A stretch of 64,000 nucleotides of DNA from Candidatus Methylopumilus sp. (GTDB lineage Bacteria > Pseudomonadota > Gammaproteobacteria > Burkholderiales > Methylophilaceae). Below the pieces are notes generated by a model. The model searched no databases. It had not been told where the DNA came from and was given only the letters and a program-made list of their open reading frames with translations. The stretch lies in the NCBI GenBank assembly GCA_009693175.1, contig SHXT01000006.1, forward strand, positions 1 to 64,000, read 5' to 3'. Position numbers and translations under genes: made by a program. Positions 30,286 to 39,722 of this stretch are shown in pieces (the stretch's first letter is position 1; every line of letters starts with the position of its first letter).

Positions 30286-32139
30286 TTATTCTTTACTTGG
30301 TTTGTATATTTGTCCAATTGACAATTTATCAATTTTTCTTCGATAACCATAAATGATATTTACAAGCGCTCTTGAAACCAAAATAGCACTAAACATCGAT
30401 GTTAAGATACCTAAGACATGAACTACAGCAAAACCTTTTATAGGCCCAGTACCGAACATAAAGAGTGCTAGACCAGCAATAAGTGTTGTGACATTTGAAT
30501 CTAAAATCGTATCAAAAGCCCGATCATAGCCAGAGTGAATACTTGCTTGAGGGGTATTCCCATTTCTGAGCTCTTCTCTAATTCTTTCATTAATAAGAAC
30601 ATTTGAATCAATTGCCATACCAAGTGCCAATGCAATAGCTGCAAGACCTGGTAGCGTAAGTGTTGCTTGAATGATTGATAATAAAGCTACTAATAATAGT
30701 AAATTGATAGCAAGTGCAAAAATTGAGACGCCACCAAAAACCATATAATATAAAGCCATCATTACTGATATGGCGGCAAATCCCCATAAGGTAGAGTGTA
30801 TACCTCGTTTAATATTTTCTTCACCCATACTTGGACCCACTGTGCGCTCTTCAATGATTTGCATAGGGGCCGCTAAAGCGCCTGCCCTTAATAAAAGTGA
30901 TATATCGGTGGCTTCTTGAGGGCTATTCATCCCAGAAATTTGAACACGTCCACCACCAATTTCTTGTTGAATAACAGGTGCTGTGACAACTTCCGTTTGA
31001 CCTTTTTCAATAAGTAGCATTGCAAGACGCTTACCTACATTTTCTCGTGTCACTTGTTTAAAAATATTAGAGCCTCTTCCATCAAGCGTGACATGAACTA
31101 CAGATCTTCCTGATTCTTGATCAACTCCAGGGCCTGCATCTGTAATTCTATCGCCCGTAAGTAATACATTTTTCTTAACAAGAATTGGTCTACCATCTCT
31201 GTCTTTAAAAAGGTCATCTCCAAAGGGGATATTTCCTTTCTGCGCATTTTCTAAAGTTGCCATGTCTATTTTATCTTCATCTACCAATCTAATTTCTAAC
31301 GTTGCTGTTCTTCCAAGAATTTCTTTTGCTTTTGCTGTGTCCTGAACACCCGGGAGTTGAACTACAATGCGATCAAGGCCTTGTTGCTGAATAATAGGCT
31401 CTGCAACGCCTAATTCATTAATTCGGTTATGTAGTGTTTGTAGATTTTGTTTGAGTGCAAATTCTTGAATTTTTTTCTTTTTAATTTCACTCATACCAAC
31501 ATCAAGTGTTTTATCTTTTCCTGATGACGCCTCATCTACCATTAAGTCTGGATAATTAATTTTAATAAGTTTTTTAGCTTTCTCTAGCTCCTCTTGATTA
31601 TCGAATTGGAGTTTTACGAGTTCATTTGATCTTGATATACCTATGTAAGAAATACGTTCTTTTCTAAGCGCCATACGGAAATCATTTAAATAACCCTCAG
31701 CAGCTTTCTCAGCAGCAGCTTTCATATCAACTTGGAGAAGAAAATGAACGCCACCTCTTAAGTCCAAACCCAGGTACATTGGAATTGCACCAATTTTAGA
31801 TAACCATGTTGGTGATTTAGAGACCAGATTAAGTGCAATGACGTAATTACTGCCCAGAGCATTTTGTAAAATATCTTTAGCTTTGACTTGATTATCAGGG
31901 CTGCTAAATTTAATTTTAATGCCATTAGTTTCTTGCATAATGCCGTCAAAAGAAAGATTGGCTTCTTTTAAACTGCTTTCAATCGTCCCTAAAATAGCTA
32001 AATCTAGCTTATTTGATGTTTTAGTTGGCATTATCTGAACGGCTGGAGACTCTCCAAAGAAATTAGGAACTGAATAAATAAGACCAATAAAAATTGCGAA
32101 TAAAACTAGGCCATATTTCCATTTTGGATATTGATTCAT
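30286..32139 (-). CDS. secD: Protein translocase subunit SecD
   Basis: This is the large RND-type subunit of SecDF. YLGLDLRGGVHFLLQVDM near residue 118 is the D1 motif, and ALALGMAIDSNVLINERIRE near 505 is the D4/D5 region with the proton-relay Asp. A large periplasmic P1 region lies between the first two membrane helices. The length of 617 residues is typical for proteobacteria. It is part of a yajC-secD-secF operon. Confidence 0.96.
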   Translation of the reverse strand: MNQYPKWKYGLVLFAIFIGLIYSVPNFFGESPAVQIMPTKTSNKLDLAILGTIESSLKEANLSFDGIMQETNGIKIKFSSPDNQVKAKDILQNALGSNYVIALNLVSKSPTWLSKIGAIPMYLGLDLRGGVHFLLQVDMKAAAEKAAEGYLNDFRMALRKERISYIGISRSNELVKLQFDNQEELEKAKKLIKINYPDLMVDEASSGKDKTLDVGMSEIKKKKIQEFALKQNLQTLHNRINELGVAEPIIQQQGLDRIVVQLPGVQDTAKAKEILGRTATLEIRLVDEDKIDMATLENAQKGNIPFGDDLFKDRDGRPILVKKNVLLTGDRITDAGPGVDQESGRSVVHVTLDGRGSNIFKQVTRENVGKRLAMLLIEKGQTEVVTAPVIQQEIGGGRVQISGMNSPQEATDISLLLRAGALAAPMQIIEERTVGPSMGEENIKRGIHSTLWGFAAISVMMALYYMVFGGVSIFALAINLLLLVALLSIIQATLTLPGLAAIALALGMAIDSNVLINERIREELRNGNTPQASIHSGYDRAFDTILDSNVTTLIAGLALFMFGTGPIKGFAVVHVLGILTSMFSAILVSRALVNIIYGYRRKIDKLSIGQIYKPSKE

Positions 32140-32164
32140 TATTTTAAAAATAGTAACTTTAGAA

Positions 32165-32482
32165 TTAGATCGATTTTATTGTGCCTTTAGGCAACAAAGT
32201 TTGTATAGATTGTTTTTGAATATAAATTTGAGTACTAGTTGCAATTTCTACAGTCACAAATTGATCTTTAATTTTAACAACCTTCCCAAGTACGCCGCCA
32301 TTTGTCAAAATTTCGTCGTCTTTTTTAAGTGAATCAATCATAAGTTTATGCGCTTTCGCTTGTTTCATTTGCGGGCGAATTAACATGAAGTAAAAAAGTA
32401 TAAAAATGACAATAAATGGTAAAAAACTCATGAGATCAGTTGGTGCAGCATCGGTAGCAGCATATGCTTGATTTATAAACAT
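32165..32482 (-). CDS. yajC: Preprotein translocase subunit YajC
   Basis: Small single-span membrane protein associated with SecDF. One hydrophobic helix (FLPFIVIFILFYFMLIRPQ, near residue 20) is followed by a soluble domain containing the conserved DEILTNGGVLGKVVKI. The length of 105 residues fits. It lies between tgt and secD on the same strand, which is the standard operon order. Confidence 0.95.
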   Translation of the reverse strand: MFINQAYAATDAAPTDLMSFLPFIVIFILFYFMLIRPQMKQAKAHKLMIDSLKKDDEILTNGGVLGKVVKIKDQFVTVEIATSTQIYIQKQSIQTLLPKGTIKSI

Positions 32483-32536
32483 TTATATTTCCTGTGGACA
32501 ATTATTTCTAAAGCGTAATTTTAACACAGTGCACAT

Positions 32537-33643
<1,107 letters not shown>

Positions 33644-33750
33644 CTAAATATTAATTCGCTGTTCGGTAAGTCAATGAGTATAAATTAGAATTAAAGAAAT
33701 TGTTAAAGCTTTGTTATACTAAAAGATTGAGTTTTTATTGAAATTTACAC

Positions 33751-34530
33751 ATGAAAAAGTTTAAAGATATTAATAAAAATAAAGAAGATTTACTAAGAAA
33801 TAAAATAGGTAAACATACCTTTTACTTGTTGCCTAACTTTATAACAACTGCATCTTTATTTTCCGGATTTTATTCTATTGTACAGGCGATGAATGGTAAA
33901 TATGAATTAGCTGCAATCGCGATTTTTATTGCCATTATCATGGATGGATTAGATGGACGCGTTGCAAGGCTTACTAATACCGAAAGCGCTTTTGGTGCTG
34001 AATACGATAGTCTTTCAGATATGGTTTCTTTTGGCGTAGCACCCGCACTTATTTTATATGTTTGGGCATTAAAACCTTTGGGTAAATTAGGCTGGATTGC
34101 AGCTTTTATATATTGTTGTTGCGCAGCCTTTAGACTCGCTCGCTTTAATGTGAAGTTAGATAGAGACGAAAAAAAATATTTTTTTGGACTGCCAAGTCCT
34201 GCGGCTGCAGCTTTGTTAGTAAGTTTTGTTTGGGTATCCAATGAAAACGGTTTTAGTGGAAGTGAGATTTTTTTTAATATGATTAAAATGAAATGGGTTT
34301 CTTGGTCATTAACTATTCTGATCGCGCTTTCCATGGTGAGTGAAATTAGGTTCTATAGCGGCAAAGATATCAATTTTAGAAATAGTGTTCCATTTGTAGC
34401 TATTTTATTTGTTATTTTGGCATTTGTTTTAGTTTCTTACAGTCCGCCCGAAGCTATTTTTATTATAGTGGGATGTTACTTTTTGTCAGGTTATTTTAAC
34501 TTTCTTAAAAATTTTAAGATTAACAAATAG
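33751..34530 (+). CDS. pssA: CDP-diacylglycerol-serine O-phosphatidyltransferase
   Basis: This membrane enzyme makes phosphatidylserine, the precursor of phosphatidylethanolamine. The CDP-alcohol phosphotransferase signature DGLDGRVARLTNTESAFGAEYDSLSD spans about residues 67-92 with all conserved aspartates. Several hydrophobic helices follow. The 259-residue form is the archaeal/Bacillus-like subclass II. leuA follows after 10 bases. No psd gene is in the window. Confidence 0.93.
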   Translation: MKKFKDINKNKEDLLRNKIGKHTFYLLPNFITTASLFSGFYSIVQAMNGKYELAAIAIFIAIIMDGLDGRVARLTNTESAFGAEYDSLSDMVSFGVAPALILYVWALKPLGKLGWIAAFIYCCCAAFRLARFNVKLDRDEKKYFFGLPSPAAAALLVSFVWVSNENGFSGSEIFFNMIKMKWVSWSLTILIALSMVSEIRFYSGKDINFRNSVPFVAILFVILAFVLVSYSPPEAIFIIVGCYFLSGYFNFLKNFKINK

Positions 34531-34540
34531 GGCTCAATAA

Positions 34541-36091
34541 ATGCAGCAAGAAATTCAAAATAATAAACTCATTATATTTGATACAACATTAAGAGATGGG
34601 GAGCAGAGTCCTGGGGCTTCAATGACTCAGGAGGAAAAATTGCGCATTGCAAGACAGCTGGAAAAATTAGGTGTTGATGTCATTGAAGCAGGTTTTGCTG
34701 CAGCAAGCCCTGGCGATTATGAGTCTATTTGTGCGGTGGCTAAAAATATTAAAGATTCAACGGTATGTTCATTAGCTCGTGCCGTTGAGAACGATATTCG
34801 AAAAGCTGGCCAGGCGATTAAAAATGCTAAAAAAGGACGCATTCATACATTTATAGCGACCAGCAAAATTCATATGGAGAAAAAACTTCGCATGTCAGAA
34901 GACGAAGTTTTAGAAAGAGCCATTCAAGCAGTGATATGGTCTTTGGAATATACGGACGATGTGGAATTTTCTGCAGAAGATGCTGTGCGATCTGAAATTG
35001 ATTTTCTTGTTAAAGTTTTTAATGCTGTCATTAAAGCCGGTGCTAAAACAATCAATGTACCTGATACTGTGGGTTACTCTATTCCTGGTGTATGGGGCGA
35101 ACGAATGAAAGTACTTATTCACCAAGTTGAAAATGCTTCTAAAGTGATATGGTCAACGCATTGTCATAATGATCTTGGTATGGCAGTAGCTAATTCATTA
35201 GCAGCTGTTATGAATGGTGCAAGACAAGTAGAGTGCACAATCAACGGTCTTGGTGAAAGAGCTGGTAATGCAAGCTTAGAAGAAATTGTGATGGCAGTTA
35301 GAACAAGGAAAGATTTGTTTAATTTAACTACGAATATTGATACAACGCAAATTGTCCCTACTTCAAGACTAGTTTCAACGATTACAGGTTATCCTGTTCA
35401 GCCCAATAAGGCGATTGTTGGGGCAAATGCATTTGCGCATGAATCTGGCATTCATCAAGATGGCGTTTTAAAACATAGAGAAACTTATGAGATTATGCGG
35501 GCACAAGATGTAGGTTGGGGGGCGAATAAAATTTCACTTGGTAAATTGTCAGGACGAAATGCATTTAAAAATAGACTTCAAGAGCTAGGCATTGATATTC
35601 AATCAGAAGAAATTATTAATGCTGCTTTTGCAAGATTTAAAGATCTAGCAGATAAGAAGTCAGAAATTTTTGATGAGGATATTCATGCGCTCGTCAGCGA
35701 AGAATATATTGCAGAAGCTACGGAATTTTATAAATTAATTCATTTAAAAACAATGTCTGAAACAGGAACGATTCCGCATGCCAAAATTAAAATTTCTGAA
35801 AATGGTAAAGAAATAGAAGCAGAGTCGTCAGGTGGAGGCCCTGTAGACGCTACATTTAAAGCCATTGAAAAAATTGCAAAATCAGGCTCTGAGTTACAAC
35901 TTTATTCAGTGAATAACATCACAAGTGGTACAGACGCTCAAGGCGAAGTGACGGTAAGACTATCTAAAGGTGGACGCCTCGTGAATGGCCAGGGTGCCGA
36001 CACAGATATTATTATTGCCTCTGCTAAGGCTTATATCAATGGACTTAATAAACTCCATTCAAAATTAGAACGTGCACACCCCCAAGTCTAG
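34541..36091 (+). CDS. leuA: 2-isopropylmalate synthase
   Basis: First committed enzyme of leucine synthesis; it condenses acetyl-CoA with 2-oxoisovalerate. [16 protein letters not shown] near residue 13 supplies the metal and active-site Arg-Asp-Gly-Glu-Gln. [15 protein letters not shown] near 206 supplies the HxH metal ligands. The C-terminal regulatory domain (about 390-516) is present, so leucine feedback is expected. In many betaproteobacteria pssA precedes leuA, as here. The HAD phosphatase gene follows closely. Confidence 0.96.
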   Translation: MQQEIQNNKLIIFDTTLRDGEQSPGASMTQEEKLRIARQLEKLGVDVIEAGFAAASPGDYESICAVAKNIKDSTVCSLARAVENDIRKAGQAIKNAKKGRIHTFIATSKIHMEKKLRMSEDEVLERAIQAVIWSLEYTDDVEFSAEDAVRSEIDFLVKVFNAVIKAGAKTINVPDTVGYSIPGVWGERMKVLIHQVENASKVIWSTHCHNDLGMAVANSLAAVMNGARQVECTINGLGERAGNASLEEIVMAVRTRKDLFNLTTNIDTTQIVPTSRLVSTITGYPVQPNKAIVGANAFAHESGIHQDGVLKHRETYEIMRAQDVGWGANKISLGKLSGRNAFKNRLQELGIDIQSEEIINAAFARFKDLADKKSEIFDEDIHALVSEEYIAEATEFYKLIHLKTMSETGTIPHAKIKISENGKEIEAESSGGGPVDATFKAIEKIAKSGSELQLYSVNNITSGTDAQGEVTVRLSKGGRLVNGQGADTDIIIASAKAYINGLNKLHSKLERAHPQV

Positions 36092-36099
36092 AGGCTAAT

Positions 36100-36762
36100 T
36101 TGAATCTAGCACTTTTTGATTTAGACAATACTATTTTAGCTGGTGATAGTGATTACAACTGGAGCCGCTTTCTTATTCAAGAAGGTTATCTTGATGCTTC
36201 TTATCATGCAGAAAGAAATGAAAAGTTTTATGCTGATTATAAAAAAGGTACATTAGATTTTTACGCATTTGTCGAGTTCCAATTTAGACCGCTTGCCAGG
36301 AACCCTCGAAAGATACTTAATCAATTACTTCTTAAGTATGTTGAAGAAGTAATTAAACCCATGATTACCGAAAAATCTTATACGATTGTGAAGCAACATC
36401 ATGATCAAGGTGATTTACTCGTTGTTATTACAGCAACAAATAGTTTTATTACTAAACCTATTGCACAATTATTTAATATCGATAACTTAATAGGCACTGA
36501 TCCGGAAGAAATAAATGGTGAATTTACTGGAAAGATTTCAGGGATGCCTTCTTTTAAGGATGGCAAGGTGATTCGCTTGGAAGCATGGCTTAAAAATAAA
36601 AATTTATCTTTAAGTGATTTTGAAAAATCATACTTTTATAGTGATTCACATAATGATTTACCATTGCTTCAAAAAGTAACTCATCCAGTCGCGGTAGATT
36701 CTGATAATATTTTAAAAGAGTATGCGAAAACTAGAGGATGGCCACAGATCTCACTAAGGTAG
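36100..36762 (+). CDS. HAD-superfamily subfamily IB phosphatase (SerB-like)
   Basis: The N-terminal nucleophile motif LFDLDNTILAGDSD, a ThrAla loop ITATNSFIT near residue 109, and the late motif YFYSDSHNDLPLL near 185 make this a complete HAD phosphatase. Its 220 residues and cap match the HAD-IB group that includes phosphoserine and histidinol phosphatases. The start is TTG, eight bases after the leuA stop; no ATG precedes the catalytic motif. Histidinol phosphatase is one option, as some family members have that activity, but the substrate is not determined. Confidence 0.85.
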   Translation: MNLALFDLDNTILAGDSDYNWSRFLIQEGYLDASYHAERNEKFYADYKKGTLDFYAFVEFQFRPLARNPRKILNQLLLKYVEEVIKPMITEKSYTIVKQHHDQGDLLVVITATNSFITKPIAQLFNIDNLIGTDPEEINGEFTGKISGMPSFKDGKVIRLEAWLKNKNLSLSDFEKSYFYSDSHNDLPLLQKVTHPVAVDSDNILKEYAKTRGWPQISLR

Positions 36763-36767
36763 CTTAT

Positions 36768-37571
36768 TTATCGGTGAAGAATGATCTCTAAAACAAATTT
36801 ACTGCCAAGGTAAGACAAGACAAGAAATAAAAAAGCAGTAAGAGAAATGTACATAGATTTTTTACCACGCCAACCATAAAGCTTTTTGCCAGCTAGCAGA
36901 AACCCATATATAAACCAAGCTAATATTGAAAATACTGTTTTATGGTTAAATTGAAGTGGAGTTTCAAATAATTCTTCTGAGAATAAAACGCCGCTAATAA
37001 GTGCAATAGTCAATAAAGCAAAACCAATTTTATTAATATTAAGTAGAAAATTCTCCATTTCAATTAAGGGCAGAGATTCATTTAAAATCACATCCATTTT
37101 TTTCTTCTGATGAAGCTTGTTTTCAAAAAATAAGATAAATAAAGCTAGGTACGCTGAGAATGTAAATAAGCTATAAGCAAATAAAGCAACTGCAATGTGT
37201 GTGATAAATAATGGTGATAAGTCATTAGTTAAATAATGATTTGATAAAAATAAAGGATGTATGATCAATAAGAAAATAGAAGGAATGAGTAGAAATGGCT
37301 GCAGATAATTAAAGTTTTTATTAAAATTAAGCACCCAAAAAATTAATATACTAAAAAATGATGTGGTAATAAGTGCATTAGAGAAGCTTAAGTTTATGGG
37401 GTTAAAAGAAATGCTGCTTTTAAGAATTGTAAAATGAGCTAATAAACCAAGCCCCACTAAGATAGAGTTAAAATTAGCCAATCGGTTATCAAGCGTTGTT
37501 TTTTTAAACAAAACAATGTTTGGTATGAGATAGCATAAAGAAGTAAAAAAAATAGGTAACCAGATTTCCAT
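36768..37571 (-). CDS. CcsA/YpjD-like cytochrome c assembly family membrane protein
   Basis: Polytopic membrane protein of 267 residues with about eight helices. ITHIAVALFAYSLF near residue 127 and FNHKTVFSILAWFIYGFLL near 208, followed by GWRGKKSMY, are conserved in the YpjD/CcsA-like family encoded opposite ffh in many proteobacteria. Histidines in these helices could bind haem as in CcsA/CcmC, but no partner ccs gene is present. In enteric bacteria the corresponding gene is likewise next to ffh. Confidence 0.8.
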   Translation of the reverse strand: MEIWLPIFFTSLCYLIPNIVLFKKTTLDNRLANFNSILVGLGLLAHFTILKSSISFNPINLSFSNALITTSFFSILIFWVLNFNKNFNYLQPFLLIPSIFLLIIHPLFLSNHYLTNDLSPLFITHIAVALFAYSLFTFSAYLALFILFFENKLHQKKKMDVILNESLPLIEMENFLLNINKIGFALLTIALISGVLFSEELFETPLQFNHKTVFSILAWFIYGFLLAGKKLYGWRGKKSMYISLTAFLFLVLSYLGSKFVLEIILHR

Positions 37572-37645
37572 AATTATTAATTGATTATTAAAAGTTTAAT
37601 ATACCATGTACATAAGCAAGAGTTAACCTAAAATAGGATAGGCAA

Positions 37646-39001
37646 ATGTTAGAAAATTTAACTGACCGATTACAGAGTGTTATTAAAACAATCCGTGGCC
37701 AAGCAAGATTTACTGAACAAAATATCAGTGATGCTATGAGAGAGGTTAGGATTGCTTTAATTGAAGCCGATGTTGCCTTGGCTGTTGTAAAAGATTTTGT
37801 CGATCGCGTTAAAACAAAAGCATTAGGCGTCGAAGTTGTACAAAGTTTATCTCCAGGACAAGCAATTATTAAAATTGTTCAAGATGAGCTCACTAGTCTC
37901 ATGGGCGATCAAAATGTTTCATTAGAGCTTAATGTCTCGCCCCCGGCCATTATTTTAATGGCAGGTCTACAGGGCTCAGGCAAAACAACAACATCTGCAA
38001 AACTTGCAAAACTTCTAATTGAAAAAAAGAAAAAAGTGTTACTTGCAAGTGCCGATATTTATAGACCCGCTGCAATTGATCAACTTAAAACATTGGCTAA
38101 AGGTTTGAATATTGAATGTTTTGATTCAAACCCAAATCAAAAACCTTTAAAAATCGCATCAGAAACTTTAGATTACGCAAAAAAACATTTCTTTGATGTG
38201 GTTATTTTTGATACTGCGGGACGATTGGGTATTGATGTTGAAATGATGGATGAAATTAAAGCGCTCCATAAAAAATTAAATCCTATTGAAACTTTATTTG
38301 TTGTAGATGCAATGCAAGGACAGGACGCTGTCAATACAGCAAAAGCTTTTGGCGATGCCTTGCCTCTTACGGGTGTTATTTTAACTAAATTGGACAGCGA
38401 TACCCGAGGGGGGGCCGCTTTATCTGTTCGCCATATTACAGGTAAACCGATTAAGTATATTGGTGTAAGTGAAAAAATTAATGGTCTTGAGCCTTTTCAC
38501 CCTGAGAGAATGGCATCAAGAATTCTTGGTATGGGAGATATTGTAAGTCTTGTTGAAGATGCTCAGAAAACGATCGATGTTAAAGAAGCAGAAAAATTAG
38601 CTGAAAAAGTTAAATCAGGGAAAAATTTTGACTTAGAAGATTTTAAAAATCAAATTGTTCAAATGAAAAAAATGGGCGGCGTGAGCGCTCTGATGGACAA
38701 GATGCCAGCTCAATTTACAAATGCAGCATCTAAAGTTAATCCAGAGGATGGAGACAAGTCACTTCGTCAAATAGAAGCTATTATTAATTCAATGACACCT
38801 TTTGAAAGAAAGAAGCCAGAGATAATAAAAGCCACAAGAAAGAAAAGAATTGCTCTGGGTTCTGGAGTACAGGTGCAGGATGTAAATCGCGTGCTTAATC
38901 AATTTGAAGAAATGCAAAAGATGATGAAAATGTTCTCAAAAGGCGGTTTAAATAAGCTTATGCGTGGTATGGCTGGTAAAATTCCTGGCCTTAGATTTTA
39001 A
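37646..39001 (+). CDS. ffh: Signal recognition particle protein Ffh
   Basis: SRP54-type GTPase that binds signal sequences of nascent membrane proteins with 4.5S RNA. It has an N-domain, then the G-domain with GLQGSGKTTTSAKL near residue 107, DTAGRLG near 190 and TKLDSDTRGGAALS near 247. A C-terminal methionine-rich M-domain follows, with QFEEMQKMMKMF near 420. The length of 451 residues is normal. tRNA-Lys follows with its own promoter. Confidence 0.97.
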   Translation: MLENLTDRLQSVIKTIRGQARFTEQNISDAMREVRIALIEADVALAVVKDFVDRVKTKALGVEVVQSLSPGQAIIKIVQDELTSLMGDQNVSLELNVSPPAIILMAGLQGSGKTTTSAKLAKLLIEKKKKVLLASADIYRPAAIDQLKTLAKGLNIECFDSNPNQKPLKIASETLDYAKKHFFDVVIFDTAGRLGIDVEMMDEIKALHKKLNPIETLFVVDAMQGQDAVNTAKAFGDALPLTGVILTKLDSDTRGGAALSVRHITGKPIKYIGVSEKINGLEPFHPERMASRILGMGDIVSLVEDAQKTIDVKEAEKLAEKVKSGKNFDLEDFKNQIVQMKKMGGVSALMDKMPAQFTNAASKVNPEDGDKSLRQIEAIINSMTPFERKKPEIIKATRKKRIALGSGVQVQDVNRVLNQFEEMQKMMKMFSKGGLNKLMRGMAGKIPGLRF

Positions 39002-39018
39002 TCCCTCGATAATCATTA

Positions 39019-39047
39019 TTGACCAATGAGGTTCAATAACGGATAAT
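39019..39047 (+). promoter_or_regulatory. Predicted sigma-70 promoter for tRNA-Lys
   Basis: TTGACC at 39019-39024 and GATAAT at 39042-39047 are separated by 17 bases, close to the consensus for vegetative sigma factor. The mature tRNA begins about 20 bases after the -10 element, a sensible distance for a short 5' leader. Confidence 0.75.
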
Positions 39048-39066
39048 TCCATGTTTTGTTTCGTCT

Positions 39067-39142
39067 GGGTCGGTAGCTCAGTCGGTAGAGCAGCGGACTT
39101 TTAATCCGTTGGTCGTGGGTTCGAATCCCGCCCGACCCACCA
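39067..39142 (+). tRNA. tRNA-Lys (anticodon TTT)
   Basis: This is a complete cloverleaf of 76 bases including an encoded CCA. The acceptor stem is GGGTCGG with CCGACCC. The anticodon loop CTTTTAA gives TTT, and the T-arm is GTGGGTTCGAATCCCGC. It is directly followed by a decayed integrase fragment, so its 3' end is a candidate attachment site for a past integrative element. Confidence 0.97.
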
Positions 39143-39180
39143 TTTAATGGGCTTTACAGCACATTTCTATTTTAAAAAAC

Positions 39181-39202
39181 AATAGCGCACCAATAGCGCA
39201 CC
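39181..39202. repeat. Tandem 11-bp direct repeat next to tRNA-Lys
   Basis: AATAGCGCACC occurs twice in perfect tandem, 38 bases after the tRNA 3' end and 38 bases before the integrase fragment. Short direct repeats flanking an att core often serve as integrase arm-type binding sites. That function here is inferred from position only. Confidence 0.7.
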
Positions 39203-39239
39203 TTTTATTCTCACTTTCTTTTATGTATGCTTAGCGTAT

Positions 39240-39386
39240 ATGAAAGCTAAAGCACTCACTACACATACCATCATTGCAGAACAGCTACACGTGTTTAAGC
39301 GTGCACGCAGTGCTGTATGGCAGTGCAAATACTTAGCAAATGGTAAATGGATTAAGTTTTGTTGCAATGTGTCTGCTATTAAATAA
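39240..39386 (+). pseudogene. N-terminal remnant of a phage-type tyrosine integrase
   Basis: The open frame encodes 48 residues beginning MKAKALTTHTIIAEQLHVFK. The stretch LHVFKRARSAVWQCKYLANG closely resembles the N-terminal arm-binding start of tyrosine recombinases of tRNA-targeted elements. The frame then drifts (KFCCNVSAIK) and stops. No core-binding or catalytic domain (R...HxxR...Y) follows. Its place 97 bases after tRNA-Lys supports an old integration site from which the element has been lost. The assignment rests on pattern memory and needs a profile search. Confidence 0.6.
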
Positions 39387-39437
39387 AAATTGTCATAAAT
39401 TTTTTTTATAAATTTAAGTAAGTAAAATTCAAAAAAT

Positions 39438-39462
39438 AATAATTAATCTCAGATTAATTATT
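39438..39462. repeat. 12-bp perfect inverted repeat with 1-nt centre
   Basis: AATAATTAATCT, one base C, then AGATTAATTATT. It lies between the integrase remnant and the truncated glycosyltransferase and is followed by TT on the plus strand. It could be a weak terminator for the minus-strand kdoO transcript or a protein-binding palindrome. A second smaller repeat, CTTAAGC-GGC-GCTTAAG, is at 39508-39524. Apart from these, 39387-39548 shows nothing recognisable. Confidence 0.6.
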
Positions 39463-39548
39463 TTCCAAGCTACACTGATCAGAATAAAAACCTTTTTAAT
39501 TTTAACGCTTAAGCGGCGCTTAAGTCACACAGAATGCGAAGATTAAAA

Positions 39549-39704
39549 TCATAATAAATCATGAAAGTTTTTCTTACTTCCATCATCTGCAATAATTATT
39601 TCATTAGGCTTGATGGATTGTATTTCAATAGACTTTAAAACTAAAAGAAGTGCTTCAAGCCAATTGTAAGTTTTGATTATTAGGCTGATAGTAATTTTTT
39701 TCAT
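39549..39704 (-). pseudogene. Truncated N-terminus of a family 2 glycosyltransferase
   Basis: The 51-residue frame MKKITISLIIKTYNWLEALL... contains SLIIKTYNWLEAL and PNEIIIADDGS, the opening beta strand and first nucleotide-sugar-binding Asp pair of GT2 (GT-A fold) enzymes. It stops nine residues after DDGS, where about 200 more residues are expected, so the gene is cut. It lies 18 bases after the Kdo hydroxylase stop on the same strand, so it was probably the next gene of an LPS operon. It is shorter than the ORF-track cut-off. Confidence 0.72.
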
Positions 39705-39722
39705 TATATAAAATATAGTAGA

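Noticed and set aside
33870-34334. 154-residue minus-strand ORF opposite pssA
   Set aside because: Shadow of the strongly supported pssA gene, which has full catalytic motifs.
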